52,861 nt of DNA from Hyphomonas pacifica (GCF_000682675.1 NZ_AWFA01000017.1:1-52861); one strand, 5' to 3'; positions 22,288 to 31,512 are shown, numbered from the stretch's first letter. Numbers and translations are program-made. Notes: a model not told the origin generated them from the sequence alone.

Positions 22288-24966
22288 ATGCTGAACATTA
22301 AGCCGATTGCTGAAACGCCTGAGCGCGTGCTGGAGGAGGCACTGGATGCTGCGCCCTATCTGCGCCGTCTGAAAGATCGGGGTATTTCCGGAAGCTGGGA
22401 AGCGGCGCTGGCTGATGTGAAGGCCATTGCGGAAAGCACGCCCGAAGACGAGGCCATGCAGATCATGCGTCGCGCCAAGGCGCAGACGCATCTATCGCTC
22501 GCCTCAGCAGACCTTTCCGGCAAATTGAACGTGATGGAGGTGACGCGGGCGCTGACGGAATTTGCCGGTGCGAGTGTCGATGCCGCGCTGCGCACAGCGC
22601 TCTCCAAACGCGGGCTGAAATGCGAAGGCATATTTGCTGTCGCACTCGGCAAGATGGGCGCGTATGAGCTGAACTATTCTAGCGATATCGATATTGTCGT
22701 CATGTATGATCCGGACGTGTTTGACGGGGGCGACAAGGGCCCCGCAGACTCTGCCCAGCGTGTCGCGCGGGATCTGGTGCGTCTGATGGAAGACATGACG
22801 GCAGACGGATACGTGTTCCGTACTGATTTGCGGTTGCGGCCGGACCCGTCCTCAACGCCGCTGGCAGTTTCTACACGGATGGCTGATGTCTATTATGAAA
22901 GTGTTGGCCAGAACTGGGAGCGCATGGTCTGGATCAAGGCGCGCGTAGCGGCGGGGGATCTGGCGTGTGGAAACAAATTCCTGAAAGTGATCGAGCCCTT
23001 CGTCTGGCGGCGCAATCTGGACTATTGGGCGATTGGCGACATTCAGGCCATCAAGCGCATGATCAACAGAAAGGCAGGCAGTGCCGGGTTGGAGAACGTC
23101 GCGCCGGATGTGAAGCTGGGGCCGGGCGGCATTCGCGAGATTGAGTTCTTCGCTCAGACACAGCAGCTGATCCTGGGCGGACGTCAGCCGCAGCTGCGCA
23201 ACAACACTACCCTTGGCGCGCTGAAAGCGTTGACCGAGGCAGGCGTGGTCCAGACCGACACCGCAAATCATCTGGAGGCGGCCTATCTGGCCCTGCGTAA
23301 TTTGGAGCACCGCGTCCAGATGAGACGGGACGAGCAGACCCATACCGTACCGGCAGACGAGGCTGATCGCACTGATGTCGCCCGGCTGTGCGGCTATGAG
23401 GATCTGGCGAGCTTTGACCGTGACCTGCTGGAGACGCGCCGCATGGTTCAGGCGGCTTATGATGACCTTTTTGCCCATGAAGACCGCGCGTTGCAGGAAA
23501 ACCCGTTGGGCAATCTGGTCTTCACCGGCGTAGATGATGATCCTGGTACGATAGAAACACTGGCAGGGCTGGGGTTCAGTGATCCGAGTGCGGCGATAAA
23601 CACGATCCGCAACTGGCACAGGGGGCGCGTTCCCGCGACCCGCACGCCGCGCGGACGGGAATTGCTGACGGCGCTGTTGCCCGGTATGTTGGTGGCGATG
23701 GGCAAGGTGGGCGAGACGGATGAGGCGTTTCGCTGGTTCTCCCGCTTCTTTGAGGGTTTGACCTCCGGTGTGCAGACGCTGGCCATGTTGCTGGCCGAGC
23801 CGGACCTTCTGGATGATCTTGTCGCGACACTGGCGCTTGCCCCACGCTTGGCGGAGATCTTGTCGCGCAGGCCGGACCTGCTGGAGGCGTTGGTCAGTCG
23901 GCAGGAACCGATGCAGCCGGTCATTACGGACGACATGCCATTCGATACCGCGCTGGATATCTGGCGCCGGTATCATCGTGAACGAAGCTTTCTGACCGGG
24001 CATCGCCTGTTGCATGGTCTGATAGATGCGCAGGATGCCGCGGGCTATTGGTCTGAATTGGCGGATGAGACGATCCGCGAAATGGCCGCTGCTGCGGAAC
24101 GTGAGACAGTAGGGCGATATGGTCCGACGCCGGGACGTTGGGGTATTTTTGCCATGGGCAAGCTGGGTGGGCGTGAGCTGACGGCCGGGTCTGATCTTGA
24201 CATCATTGTCATTTATGATGCCGACCCGCTGGAAGCGCAAACTTGGTACACGCGCTTTACGCAGCGCCTGATCACAGCGCTGACCGCTCCGACGGCGGAA
24301 GGTGAACTCTATGAGGTCGATATGCGGCTGCGGCCCTCTGGCCGGGCCGGGCCTGTGGCAGTCAGCCTGCCAGCCTTTGAGCGCTATCAGACCCAGGATG
24401 CCTGGACATGGGAGCATATGGCACTGACGCGGTTGCGCCCGGTGGCGGGGGATGCCGGTTTCAGCCAGACCATTCTGGACATTGCACATGAGGCAATTGT
24501 CAGCCGCGCCAAGACAGATCACGGCAAGATTACTGCTGACATCACCGATATGCGCCAGCGCCTCTATCGCGAAAAGCCGGGCAAGGGGCTCTGGGATCTC
24601 AAGACGGCAGAAGGCGGGCTGATAGATGCGGAGTTCATCGTGCAGCAGGACATGCTGCTGGCGGGCGATCCGGATGTGATAATCCCGAACATACGCGAGG
24701 CGATTGCCCGTGCTTCTCTGGCACCTGCTGACCGGAAGATGCTGGGCGAGGCGGTGAAGCTGATGCAGTCCCTCCAGCAGGTGCAGAGACTGGCGCTGGG
24801 CAGCGATATTCAGGCAGAGAACCTGCCGGCGGGCCTGAAAGACAGGCTATGCCGGGCGGCAGGTGCAGAAAATTTTGCAAGCCTTGAAGAAGAATTATCT
24901 TCAATGAAATCAAAAGTTCATACGCTTTCCGTGGAAAAATTGCATCTTGGCGCGACGGATTCCTGA
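22288..24966 (+). CDS. glnE: Glutamine synthetase adenylyltransferase/adenylyl-removing enzyme GlnE
   Basis: An 892-residue bifunctional enzyme that adds AMP to glutamine synthetase and removes it again, tuning nitrogen assimilation under PII control. Two nucleotidyltransferase domains are visible from their G-K-x-G...DxD signatures. The N-terminal one (ALGKMGAYELNYSSDIDIVV, deadenylylation) is at about residues 115-135; the C-terminal one (AMGKLGGRELTAGSDLDIIV, adenylylation) is at about 622-642. Helical domains follow each. It is a little shorter than the usual 940-980 residues. The end of this gene is relatively AT-rich (from about 24870). The ribosome site is weak, consistent with coupling to the kinase gene four bases upstream. 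Confidence 0.96.
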   Translation: MLNIKPIAETPERVLEEALDAAPYLRRLKDRGISGSWEAALADVKAIAESTPEDEAMQIMRRAKAQTHLSLASADLSGKLNVMEVTRALTEFAGASVDAALRTALSKRGLKCEGIFAVALGKMGAYELNYSSDIDIVVMYDPDVFDGGDKGPADSAQRVARDLVRLMEDMTADGYVFRTDLRLRPDPSSTPLAVSTRMADVYYESVGQNWERMVWIKARVAAGDLACGNKFLKVIEPFVWRRNLDYWAIGDIQAIKRMINRKAGSAGLENVAPDVKLGPGGIREIEFFAQTQQLILGGRQPQLRNNTTLGALKALTEAGVVQTDTANHLEAAYLALRNLEHRVQMRRDEQTHTVPADEADRTDVARLCGYEDLASFDRDLLETRRMVQAAYDDLFAHEDRALQENPLGNLVFTGVDDDPGTIETLAGLGFSDPSAAINTIRNWHRGRVPATRTPRGRELLTALLPGMLVAMGKVGETDEAFRWFSRFFEGLTSGVQTLAMLLAEPDLLDDLVATLALAPRLAEILSRRPDLLEALVSRQEPMQPVITDDMPFDTALDIWRRYHRERSFLTGHRLLHGLIDAQDAAGYWSELADETIREMAAAAERETVGRYGPTPGRWGIFAMGKLGGRELTAGSDLDIIVIYDADPLEAQTWYTRFTQRLITALTAPTAEGELYEVDMRLRPSGRAGPVAVSLPAFERYQTQDAWTWEHMALTRLRPVAGDAGFSQTILDIAHEAIVSRAKTDHGKITADITDMRQRLYREKPGKGLWDLKTAEGGLIDAEFIVQQDMLLAGDPDVIIPNIREAIARASLAPADRKMLGEAVKLMQSLQQVQRLALGSDIQAENLPAGLKDRLCRAAGAENFASLEEELSSMKSKVHTLSVEKLHLGATDS

Positions 24967-25021
24967 GGGCTCATGCGTTCAACACGCGATGGGTACAACA
25001 CTGAACAGGAGTACTTCTCTC

Positions 25022-25498
25022 ATGAAACGTATTACCCTTGCGACCGTATCCCTTGGCGCCATTGCCGCTATTGCGCTGCCACTTGCAGCCAATGCCGGAC
25101 CGCGCGGTCATGGCGGCATGAAGGCCTACATGGCTCAAATGGATACCAATGGAGATGGCGATATCTCCAAGGAAGAAGTGGAAGCCTTCCGTGCGGCGAA
25201 ATTTACCGAGATTGATACAAATGGTGACGGCCAGGTCTCCCCTGAAGAAATGACGGCCCATCATGAGGCACAGCGCGCCAAGCGCCGCGCCGAGCGTGAA
25301 GCCCGCATGTTCGCTAAAATGGACACGGATGGCGATGGCGCGATCAGCGCCGAAGAGTTCAACACTCACCAGATGCCCGGTTTTCAAAAGGCCGATGCCG
25401 ATGGGGATGGTGTGGTCACCGCAGAAGAGCGCGCTGCGATGCAGGCACAGATGAAAGAGCGTTGGAGCAAGAAGAAGGCTGGGCCGACTCCCCAATAA
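25022..25498 (+). CDS. Exported EF-hand calcium-binding protein
   Basis: A 158-residue protein with a signal peptide (about 1-26, LAANAGPRG) and four EF-hand loops: DTNGDGDISKEE, DTNGDGQVSPEE, DTDGDGAISAEE and DADGDGVVTAEE. All calcium-coordinating positions (1, 3, 5, 7, 12) are present in each loop. The ATG at 25022 is preferred over upstream frames because of AGGAG at 25007-25011 and the signal peptide. It lies just upstream of an ECF sigma factor operon and may be part of that regulon or sense the same cation stress (inference). Confidence 0.86.
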   Translation: MKRITLATVSLGAIAAIALPLAANAGPRGHGGMKAYMAQMDTNGDGDISKEEVEAFRAAKFTEIDTNGDGQVSPEEMTAHHEAQRAKRRAEREARMFAKMDTDGDGAISAEEFNTHQMPGFQKADADGDGVVTAEERAAMQAQMKERWSKKKAGPTPQ

Positions 25499-25598
25499 TC
25501 CCTGCCAAGGGCCGGGCCGGATGGACATGCATGTTACAGCACATACACGCGCAACATGATCTCGCTCTTTCGGCCCGTTTTGGGTTAGGCTCTGCTTC

Positions 25599-26141
25599 GT
25601 GGCTTTTTCATCCGATCTCGACCAGATCACCCGGGCGGCGGCAGGCGATCCTGCGGCCGTTTCGGCACTGGTGGACAGATATAGTGGCGGCGTGCTGGCA
25701 GTTGCCACGCGCATGCTGGGTGATGTCTCGGAGGCGGAAGACGTGACACAGGAAACCTTCCTGCGCGCGTGGAAGGCCTTGCCGGGCTGGGAGCCAAGGG
25801 CGAAATTCTCGACTTGGCTGCACAGGGTGGCGCTGAACCTCTGCTATGACCGGCTGAGGAAGCGACGCGAAGTGACGATGGAACATCTGCCGGAGAGAAC
25901 GGATCCGGCCCTGAACCCGGCAGAAGAGCTGGAGCAGAAACAAAGAGTGCGCGCGGTGGAAGCAGCCATTATTGCCCTTCCGGAACGCCAGGCAGCCGCC
26001 TTGACCTTGTGCGCCCTGCAAGGCCACTCTCAGGCAGAGGCTGCAGAGATAATGGAAGTCAGCGTGGAAGCGCTGGAGAGCCTGCTGGCCCGTGCCCGTC
26101 GCGGATTGAGGGCCAGCCTGATGGAAAGGACCGGGTCATGA
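25599..26141 (+). CDS. ECF RNA polymerase sigma factor
   Basis: A 180-residue sigma-70 family protein: region 2 (residues about 20-90, with ...SEAEDVTQETFLRAWKALP, the polymerase-binding signature) and region 4 (about 120-172, LPERQAAALTLCALQGHSQA). The start is GTG at 25599 with no clear ribosome site, so an early leader or leaderless start is possible. The stop overlaps the next gene by ATGA. The three-gene arrangement with a membrane protein and a metal-sensor-like protein recalls CnrH with CnrY and CnrX. Confidence 0.9.
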   Translation: MAFSSDLDQITRAAAGDPAAVSALVDRYSGGVLAVATRMLGDVSEAEDVTQETFLRAWKALPGWEPRAKFSTWLHRVALNLCYDRLRKRREVTMEHLPERTDPALNPAEELEQKQRVRAVEAAIIALPERQAAALTLCALQGHSQAEAAEIMEVSVEALESLLARARRGLRASLMERTGS

Positions 26142-26584
26142 GTGCACGGAACATCACTGCAGAACGTTTGCTCGCGCTGATCGAGACGTATGGCGCAGAT
26201 GTTGACGCCTACCCGGAAGATGAGCGCGAGAGCGCCCGCGTGCTGTTGAAGGCTGACCCACAGGCCTTTGCCGCCGCGCTGGAAGAGGCCCGCAGCCTGG
26301 ACATGCTGTTGCAGGCTGTGCCACCGGTGGATACCCCGGCAGAGCTGCGCGCGCGCCTTATAGACAATGCCCCTAAACCGGCCAGAGCGGCGGGGCGCAG
26401 ATGGCGTCTGCCGGTATGGATCCCGGCCGGGGCGATTGCCTCCTTATCTGTGGGCCTGTTTGCCGGCATGAGCGTCGCGCAAACCTCTACGCCTGCACAG
26501 GAAGACCAGGCGCAGGAACTGGTCTATGCTGCGCTTGGCTTTGATACATATTCCATGGACCTTGAAGATGAGGCCCCGCAATGA
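26138..26584 (+). CDS. Single-pass membrane protein in anti-sigma position
   Basis: A 148-residue protein with an N-terminal cytoplasmic region of about 85 residues rich in acidic and Ala residues, a membrane helix at about residues 90-112 (WIPAGAIASLSVGLFAGMSV) and a short periplasmic tail. It has no zinc-binding HxxxCxxC motif, so it is not a ZAS-type anti-sigma. Its position directly after the ECF gene, with a four-base overlap, and its topology fit an anti-sigma role. That role is inference from context, not from a recognised domain. The frame is fixed by overlaps at both ends. Confidence 0.7.
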   Translation: MSARNITAERLLALIETYGADVDAYPEDERESARVLLKADPQAFAAALEEARSLDMLLQAVPPVDTPAELRARLIDNAPKPARAAGRRWRLPVWIPAGAIASLSVGLFAGMSVAQTSTPAQEDQAQELVYAALGFDTYSMDLEDEAPQ

Positions 26585-27042
26585 CAGAGCCCGTTTCTTC
26601 GCCGCGACGTATTCCGTTCTGGCTTACGATTTCCCTGCTGGGCAACATGATGTTGCTGGGCCTGGTGGGCGGTATGGTGCTGCACAACAAGGCGCCCGGC
26701 AAAGAGCCGCCGCCCGGTCTGCCGGGAAAGGAAAAGCCGCTGTCTGAGGAAGACCGCAAGGCCTTCTATACGATGCTCAAGGAATCCTATCGCTCGACGA
26801 AGCCGGAACGGGAAACCCGGGAGCTGGTGCGTAGTCAGCTGGCGGATGTTCTGACCCGGCAGCCTTTCGACCGGCCTGCCGCGGAAGAGGCCTTTCGCAA
26901 TTTGCGCGTATCGGACGAGCGCGTGCATGCTGTAGCGCATGAGGCGATGATTGACCGGCTGGAGGCCATGTCCCCGGAAAAGCGGGCCATGATGGCTGAA
27001 CGCCTGGCCCGAGGCCCTGAGCGCCACCGCCACAAGGACTAG
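26581..27042 (+). CDS. Periplasmic heavy-metal sensor-like protein (CnrX/Spy-type)
   Basis: A 153-residue protein anchored by one N-terminal helix (about 12-34), followed by a Pro-rich linker (KAPGKEPPPGLPGKEKP) and a long helical domain. In the same place CnrX (Ni/Co) and ZraP/Spy proteins carry their LTxxQ-like helices; here the helices contain LSEEDRKAFYTMLKESY and MSPEKRAMMAERL. His-rich residues end the protein (HRHKD). It overlaps the upstream gene by ATGA. The proposed role is sensing metal or envelope stress and releasing the sigma factor; the ligand is not predictable. Confidence 0.72.
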   Translation: MTEPVSSPRRIPFWLTISLLGNMMLLGLVGGMVLHNKAPGKEPPPGLPGKEKPLSEEDRKAFYTMLKESYRSTKPERETRELVRSQLADVLTRQPFDRPAAEEAFRNLRVSDERVHAVAHEAMIDRLEAMSPEKRAMMAERLARGPERHRHKD

Positions 27043-27064
27043 GCCTGAAGGGCTTTCCTTCCCT

Positions 27065-27086
27065 GCGCATACATTACAGTATGCGC
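27065..27086. repeat. Inverted repeat GCGCATAC-ATTACA-GTATGCGC before the amidase gene
   Basis: Two perfect eight-base arms with a six-base loop, ending 17 bases before the amidase ATG and starting 22 bases after the sensor gene stop. No T-run follows. It could act as a dyad operator for the amidase gene or as an mRNA hairpin closing the ECF operon. Confidence 0.5.
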
Positions 27087-27103
27087 GAAAAGGGAGAGAG
27101 GCC

Positions 27104-28552
27104 ATGAAGGAATATTCCGACTATGACGCGATGGGGCTGGCAGAGCTTGTCAGGACGCGTCAGGTATCTGCCAGTGAATTACTGGATGAAGCCGTGCAGC
27201 GGGCAGAGGCCGTGCAGGGAGATCTGAATTGCTTCTCGGCGCTCTACCCTGATCTTGCGAAACAGCAATTGTCGAAGGGAGACCAGACGGGCCCTTTTGT
27301 TGGCGTGCCCTTTGTGACTAAGGATCTGGCTGTCGCCGTAAAAGGTGCGCCGTTGACCAATGGATCGGTCAGCTGGAAGGGGCATGTTGCCGAGTGGGAC
27401 TCTACGCTCACCCAGCGTTACCGGGATGCGGGGCTTGTCTTCTTCGGCCAGACGACCAGCCCCGAATTCGGCCTGACAACGACAACTGAGTCCACGCTTT
27501 ATGGGCAAACGCGAAATCCCTGGGATGTGACCCGCACGTCAGGCGGCTCATCCGGCGGGGCGTCTGCAGCCGTGGCAGCAGGTGTGTTGCCCATGGCGCA
27601 GGCGAGTGATGGTGGAGGATCCATCCGTATTCCGGCCGCCAGTTGTGGCCTGTTTGGCATGAAGCCTTCTCGCGGGCGTATTCCGATGGGACCATGGCGC
27701 ACGGAGAACTGGAATGGCCTCTCCACAATCCATGCCCTCAGCCGCAGCGTGCGGGACAATGCGGCTCTGATGGATGCAACGCATGGCCCGGAGACCGGCA
27801 ATCGCTATCAGGCCCCCAAGCCGGAGCGGTCATTCCTGGAAGAGGTCTCCCGCGATCCGAAGCCGCTGAAGATTGCGCTGTGGCGTACCGCGCCGAATGG
27901 CACCGAGCCGGATGAGGATGCGGCGGCAGGGCTGGCCACGACGGCAAAACTGCTGGAAGATTTGGGCCATAGAGTGGTTGAGGCCGCGCCGCAGATTGAC
28001 GGAGAGGCTATCGGAAAGGCGGCCTTGTTCACGATCTCCGCCAATATCGCGGCCATGATTGATGACCGCGCTAAGATGACCGGGCGTCAGCCGCGCGAGT
28101 ACGAGTTGGAGCCGATCACGCTGGCCATGTCCAATCTGGGGCGCACGGTACCCATGGTGGAACTGGCCAAGGCGAACAATCTTTTCAACGAGAATGCCAT
28201 CATTTTTGAGACGTTTCTGAATGAGGGCGGATATGATCTGATCCTGGCGCCAACCCTGTCCCGGGCACCGGAAAAGCTGGGCGTGATGGCGCTGACAGCC
28301 GACCCGGACTCAATGGGCGCTGCTGTGGCAAGCTTTTCACCACATTGCCCGTTCTTCAATCAGATCGGGGCACCGGCCATGTCTGTACCTCTGCACTGGA
28401 CACCCCCAACTGAAACGGCTCCGCAGGGGCTGCCGATCGGGATGATGTTTGGTGGGCGTTATGGCAGCGAGGCCTTGCTGTACTCTCTAGCCGGACAATT
28501 GGAGCGGGCAAAGCCATGGGTGCGTAGGCGTCCACCTATATGGGCAGGATAG
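27104..28552 (+). CDS. Amidase-signature family hydrolase
   Basis: A 482-residue enzyme with the Ser-cisSer-Lys triad of the amidase signature family: K73 (FVTKDL), S149 in the GGSSGG motif and S173 in DGGGSIRIP, with the usual 24-residue spacing between the serines. It resembles 6-aminohexanoate-dimer hydrolase-type amidases (SWKGHVAEWDSTLTQRYRDA), but the true substrate is unknown. It is unlikely to be GatA, because no gatB/gatC lies nearby. GGGAGAG at about 27091-27097 serves as ribosome site. Confidence 0.92.
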   Translation: MKEYSDYDAMGLAELVRTRQVSASELLDEAVQRAEAVQGDLNCFSALYPDLAKQQLSKGDQTGPFVGVPFVTKDLAVAVKGAPLTNGSVSWKGHVAEWDSTLTQRYRDAGLVFFGQTTSPEFGLTTTTESTLYGQTRNPWDVTRTSGGSSGGASAAVAAGVLPMAQASDGGGSIRIPAASCGLFGMKPSRGRIPMGPWRTENWNGLSTIHALSRSVRDNAALMDATHGPETGNRYQAPKPERSFLEEVSRDPKPLKIALWRTAPNGTEPDEDAAAGLATTAKLLEDLGHRVVEAAPQIDGEAIGKAALFTISANIAAMIDDRAKMTGRQPREYELEPITLAMSNLGRTVPMVELAKANNLFNENAIIFETFLNEGGYDLILAPTLSRAPEKLGVMALTADPDSMGAAVASFSPHCPFFNQIGAPAMSVPLHWTPPTETAPQGLPIGMMFGGRYGSEALLYSLAGQLERAKPWVRRRPPIWAG

Positions 28553-28641
28553 CCATAAAATTTTCAACTTTTGCATCCATTGATATTTTCCGTGCCAGCA
28601 TGTCAGAATGCTGAAAGATCAATTGTGCAGGGGAATACGGG

Positions 28642-29121
28642 ATGATCAGAATATTGCTTTGTGGTGTGGTTGCGGTTTCCATTGCGGTTCCTGCCTTTGC
28701 CTGGCCGATTGCGCCTGAAAATGCCGGCAAGGTGCTGACCAATGCTGGCAGCGAGGAGGTCGAAGTGACTTGGCTGGGCGATGATGTCGCGCGCTTGGAT
28801 GCAAAGAAAGGCGAATATTATTACTCTGTTCGTCTGATGAATTGTGACGACTCCCGCACCTGCAGTTCAGCTATGTTCTTTTCCACCTTTACGATGGATG
28901 GCGCGCCGGACTTCAGCATGTATGAGAGAACCAATCTTTATAATGACAGTTATCCTTTCGGCCGGGCCTTTATTTTGCCGAGCGGAGATGATGAAACCTA
29001 TGCCGTCGGTGTGGATTATGGCATTGATCTGCAGAACGAGCATAATTTTGATGAGGAAGACCTGAACCTGTTTGAAGAGATTATTATCTCTTATACCAGT
29101 CACATGTCTGAAGAGGATTAG
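28642..29121 (+). CDS. Exported YbjN-domain protein
   Basis: A 159-residue protein with a signal peptide (to about residue 20). The pattern after residue 60, two cysteines (NCDDSRTC) followed by MFFSTF, N-x-Y-N-x-x-x-P-F-G-R-A-F and a final Glu-rich helix, fits the YbjN fold family (PF10722) seen in exported alphaproteobacterial proteins. Function unknown in these organisms. It is followed two bases later by the GFA-family gene. A CAGCAT-GTCAGA-ATGCTG hairpin lies upstream at 28596-28613. Confidence 0.7.
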   Translation: MIRILLCGVVAVSIAVPAFAWPIAPENAGKVLTNAGSEEVEVTWLGDDVARLDAKKGEYYYSVRLMNCDDSRTCSSAMFFSTFTMDGAPDFSMYERTNLYNDSYPFGRAFILPSGDDETYAVGVDYGIDLQNEHNFDEEDLNLFEEIIISYTSHMSEED

Positions 29122-29122
29122 A

Positions 29123-29527
29123 ATGACAGGTATGGCCTGGCGCCTCGGTGGGTGCCATTGCGGAACAGTTCGCTACGAGGTGAAACTGCCTCATGCGTTT
29201 GAAGTTGAGGATTGCAACTGTTCCATCTGCGCGATGAGCGGGAATATACATGTCATCGTACCGGGAACGCATTTCCGCCTTATTCAGGGAGCGGACAAAC
29301 TCTCCGAATACACTTTCAATACGGGTGGGGCGAAGCATCGCTTCTGCAGTATCTGTGGCATCAAGAGCTTCTATGTGCCGCGGTCTAACCAGGATGGCTA
29401 TGCCATCACCTGGCGGTGCCTGGACAATTGGCAGGATTTCGACGTGACCATTAATCGCTTCGATGGCCAGAACTGGGAAGCCAATGCGGATTCGCTGGCC
29501 CACAAATCAAAGGCGGACGCGTCCTAG
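29123..29527 (+). CDS. GFA/CENP-V family zinc-binding protein
   Basis: A 134-residue protein. Conserved cysteines occur as GGCHCG (C11, C13), CNCSIC (C31, C33, C36) and FCSICG near residue 75, the zinc-binding set of glutathione-dependent formaldehyde-activating enzyme-like proteins. The catalytic role of most members is unproven. GAGG at 29113-29116 supports the ATG at 29123. It converges with the zinc peptidase gene, sharing the four bases CTAG at 29524-29527. Confidence 0.88.
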   Translation: MTGMAWRLGGCHCGTVRYEVKLPHAFEVEDCNCSICAMSGNIHVIVPGTHFRLIQGADKLSEYTFNTGGAKHRFCSICGIKSFYVPRSNQDGYAITWRCLDNWQDFDVTINRFDGQNWEANADSLAHKSKADAS

Positions 29528-29928
29528 TCTTCACCGCCTAATGTGCGGTGCATATCTTCATCAGACCACCCGAAATGGTGGCCGAGTTCGTGGATGAACA
29601 CGTGCTCCACCATTTCGGTGATGGTGACATCCTCCCGCGCGGCCCACTCCATCAGCATCGGCATGCGGTAGAGATAGATCAGTGGGCGGTCCATTGAGGG
29701 ATAAGTCACGCTTTCATGCGTCAGCGGAACACCGACATAAAGCCCGCTGAGGCCCAGGGCGTCCGGGATTTTCATGTCGTGCAGGATTGCCTTCTCGGCA
29801 TAGTCTGACACGATGATGCGGATGTCGCCCGCCGCATCACGCATATGCTTTGGCAGCCGCTCAAGACAGGCTGTCGCGATGTCCAGCATCACGTCCGCTG
29901 TCGGGGCGGTTTCATCCAGCAGGCTCAT
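29524..29928 (-). CDS. Small zincin-like metallopeptidase (PF06262 type)
   Basis: A 134-residue protein containing [18 protein letters not shown] at the C-terminus, i.e. the HExxH zinc motif with a third acidic ligand region downstream. The small single-domain family (PF06262) is common in alphaproteobacteria. There is no signal peptide, so it is probably cytoplasmic. Its start overlaps the YbjQ-family gene (ATGA), so the two are co-transcribed. Substrate unknown. Confidence 0.88.
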   Translation of the reverse strand: MSLLDETAPTADVMLDIATACLERLPKHMRDAAGDIRIIVSDYAEKAILHDMKIPDALGLSGLYVGVPLTHESVTYPSMDRPLIYLYRMPMLMEWAAREDVTITEMVEHVFIHELGHHFGWSDEDMHRTLGGED

Positions 29929-30245
29929 GCGAGGGTGACGGCTGTTCCGGAGACGGCGACCATCATCATGGAGCCGTTCTGGCCGATAACGGTGTAATCG
30001 AATTTCAGGCCGACAACTGCGTCCGCGCCAAGCTTCTTCGCCTCCTCTACCAACTCTGCCAGTGCATCATCGCGCGTTTCGCGCAGCGTGCTCTCATAGG
30101 CATTGGAGCGCCCGCCGACGATGTTGGTGAAGCTGGCGAGAATGTCTTTCCCGATATGGGCACCAATCACGATCTCCCCGCAGACAATACCGAGATATTT
30201 CGAGATTTCATGACCCTGAAGGGTCGGCGTGGTGGAGATGATCAT
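29925..30245 (-). CDS. YbjQ/UPF0145 family protein
   Basis: A 106-residue protein beginning [19 protein letters not shown], with [12 protein letters not shown] and the GxxxxxxxxGTAV end typical of PF01906. Members form pentameric rings and some bind metals, but the role is unknown. The start at 30245 has AAGGAG nine bases upstream; an in-frame ATG at 30305 adds residues without homology to the family. Confidence 0.88.
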   Translation of the reverse strand: MIISTTPTLQGHEISKYLGIVCGEIVIGAHIGKDILASFTNIVGGRSNAYESTLRETRDDALAELVEEAKKLGADAVVGLKFDYTVIGQNGSMMMVAVSGTAVTLA

Positions 30246-30301
30246 GGTAGGCGCTCCTTTTATCGAATAACAATATATAGATGGGAGGCTGCGCCATCGG
30301 T

Positions 30302-30916
30302 TCAAGTGGTTTTTTCAAAGACGAGTGCGGTCCATTCAACACCGCCCGCCGCGTTCTCAGCCATTATGGAATTCTTGCGGATATGACTGATGGGGACGAG
30401 GCCATGACGGGCGGCGAGGGCGATGGTTTCATAGCCTGTGACGTCAAACATGCGGCGCCCTTGAGGGATAGGCCCGTGCCGCAGACTCATGAACAGGCGA
30501 CCTCCCAGTGCCATCAGCGCGGCAACGCGGCCCATACCGGCGGCTCTTTCTTCTGCCGTCAGATGCATCCATACGGCATTCATCATCACCATGCCGAAGG
30601 TCTCGCCGCGGGCGCGTGTCGCTGCGAGGTTCGGCAGGCTGTCCTCCAGCCAAGTAATCCCGGCCTCCGGATGCAATCGCGTCGCGCCTGTACGTAGCGT
30701 CTCCACAGGCTCCACCGCCAGAACGGAGTGGCCGAGCGAAACCAGCCAGGCCGCATCCCGCCCGGTGCCTGAACCAATATCCAGCGTGTGCATGGGCGGT
30801 TCAGGAAACAGGCGGTGCCAGTGCGCATGCGTTTCCGGCGCCGACAGCGCCTCGTAGCGCACGAACAGGTCGTCCGCCTCTTCGTCATATCCGGAGGTTG
30901 AGGTCAACTCAGCCAT
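30302..30916 (-). CDS. Class I SAM-dependent methyltransferase
   Basis: A 204-residue Rossmann-fold methyltransferase with motif [15 protein letters not shown] (residues about 45-58), the acidic end of strand 2 (AVEPVE) and a motif resembling post-I. The substrate is not evident. It is transcribed on the minus strand and separated from the YbjQ gene by 56 bases, so it may lead the same operon. Confidence 0.87.
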   Translation of the reverse strand: MAELTSTSGYDEEADDLFVRYEALSAPETHAHWHRLFPEPPMHTLDIGSGTGRDAAWLVSLGHSVLAVEPVETLRTGATRLHPEAGITWLEDSLPNLAATRARGETFGMVMMNAVWMHLTAEERAAGMGRVAALMALGGRLFMSLRHGPIPQGRRMFDVTGYETIALAARHGLVPISHIRKNSIMAENAAGGVEWTALVFEKTT

Positions 30917-30960
30917 CGCGGAAGCCTATCAGACACCTCCGCCCCGGCAATCGGCGTAAC

Positions 30961-31389
30961 CTAGTTCGAGTAGATCGACATATAGTCGCCATTGTCATAC
31001 AGTGTGAAGTCGCCCTGCGTGATGCGTTGTCCGCGTTCGATGGCCGCGAGGAAGTCATCTTCCGAGAAACCGAACCGCTTAAGGAAGGCGACCACCTTTT
31101 TGCGCTCCAGCCGACCCTGCTGAACCGAAATAATGGTGGCGTACAGACTGCCGTCACTTTCTTCAGCGACCTGGATCCGGAGCTTGGTGAACGAGGTCAT
31201 CATCTGCTCTTCATCGTTGTCGCACTTGATGGTGCTACTGCCATCGACTTCCTGACAAACAACATCAAGCGTTGCCGCTGCTGCAGCACGGATGTCTTCC
31301 GGGTTCACCGGATCGGTGAACGTGGCACCACCGCCGCCACATGCAGCAAGGACAAGGGCCGAAAGCCCGAACACACTGTTTCTGTTCAT
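30961..31389 (-). CDS. Predicted lipoprotein of unknown function
   Basis: A 142-residue protein: MNRNSVFGLSALVLAAC gives a lipobox (LAAC) followed by a glycine-rich tether. The mature domain has two cysteines (VVCQEV, IKCDND) likely to form a disulfide, then mixed strands and a C-terminal helix. I use the ATG at 31389; an in-frame ATG at 31404 adds five residues. No recognised domain. Confidence 0.6.
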   Translation of the reverse strand: MNRNSVFGLSALVLAACGGGGATFTDPVNPEDIRAAAAATLDVVCQEVDGSSTIKCDNDEEQMMTSFTKLRIQVAEESDGSLYATIISVQQGRLERKKVVAFLKRFGFSEDDFLAAIERGQRITQGDFTLYDNGDYMSIYSN

Positions 31390-31512
31390 GAATCCACTTC
31401 CCACTTCATCTCAGGACTTCCCTATCCGGACTATAATAAAGATTCCCTGAGACGGCAAATCCCCATGTCCTTCTGGACATTCAAATCGAGTTTATCGCCT
31501 TGATATGTGGCT

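Noticed and set aside
22852..24522. 556-residue open frame antisense to glnE
   Set aside because: glnE shows its two catalytic signatures on the plus strand. The antisense product has no recognisable domain.
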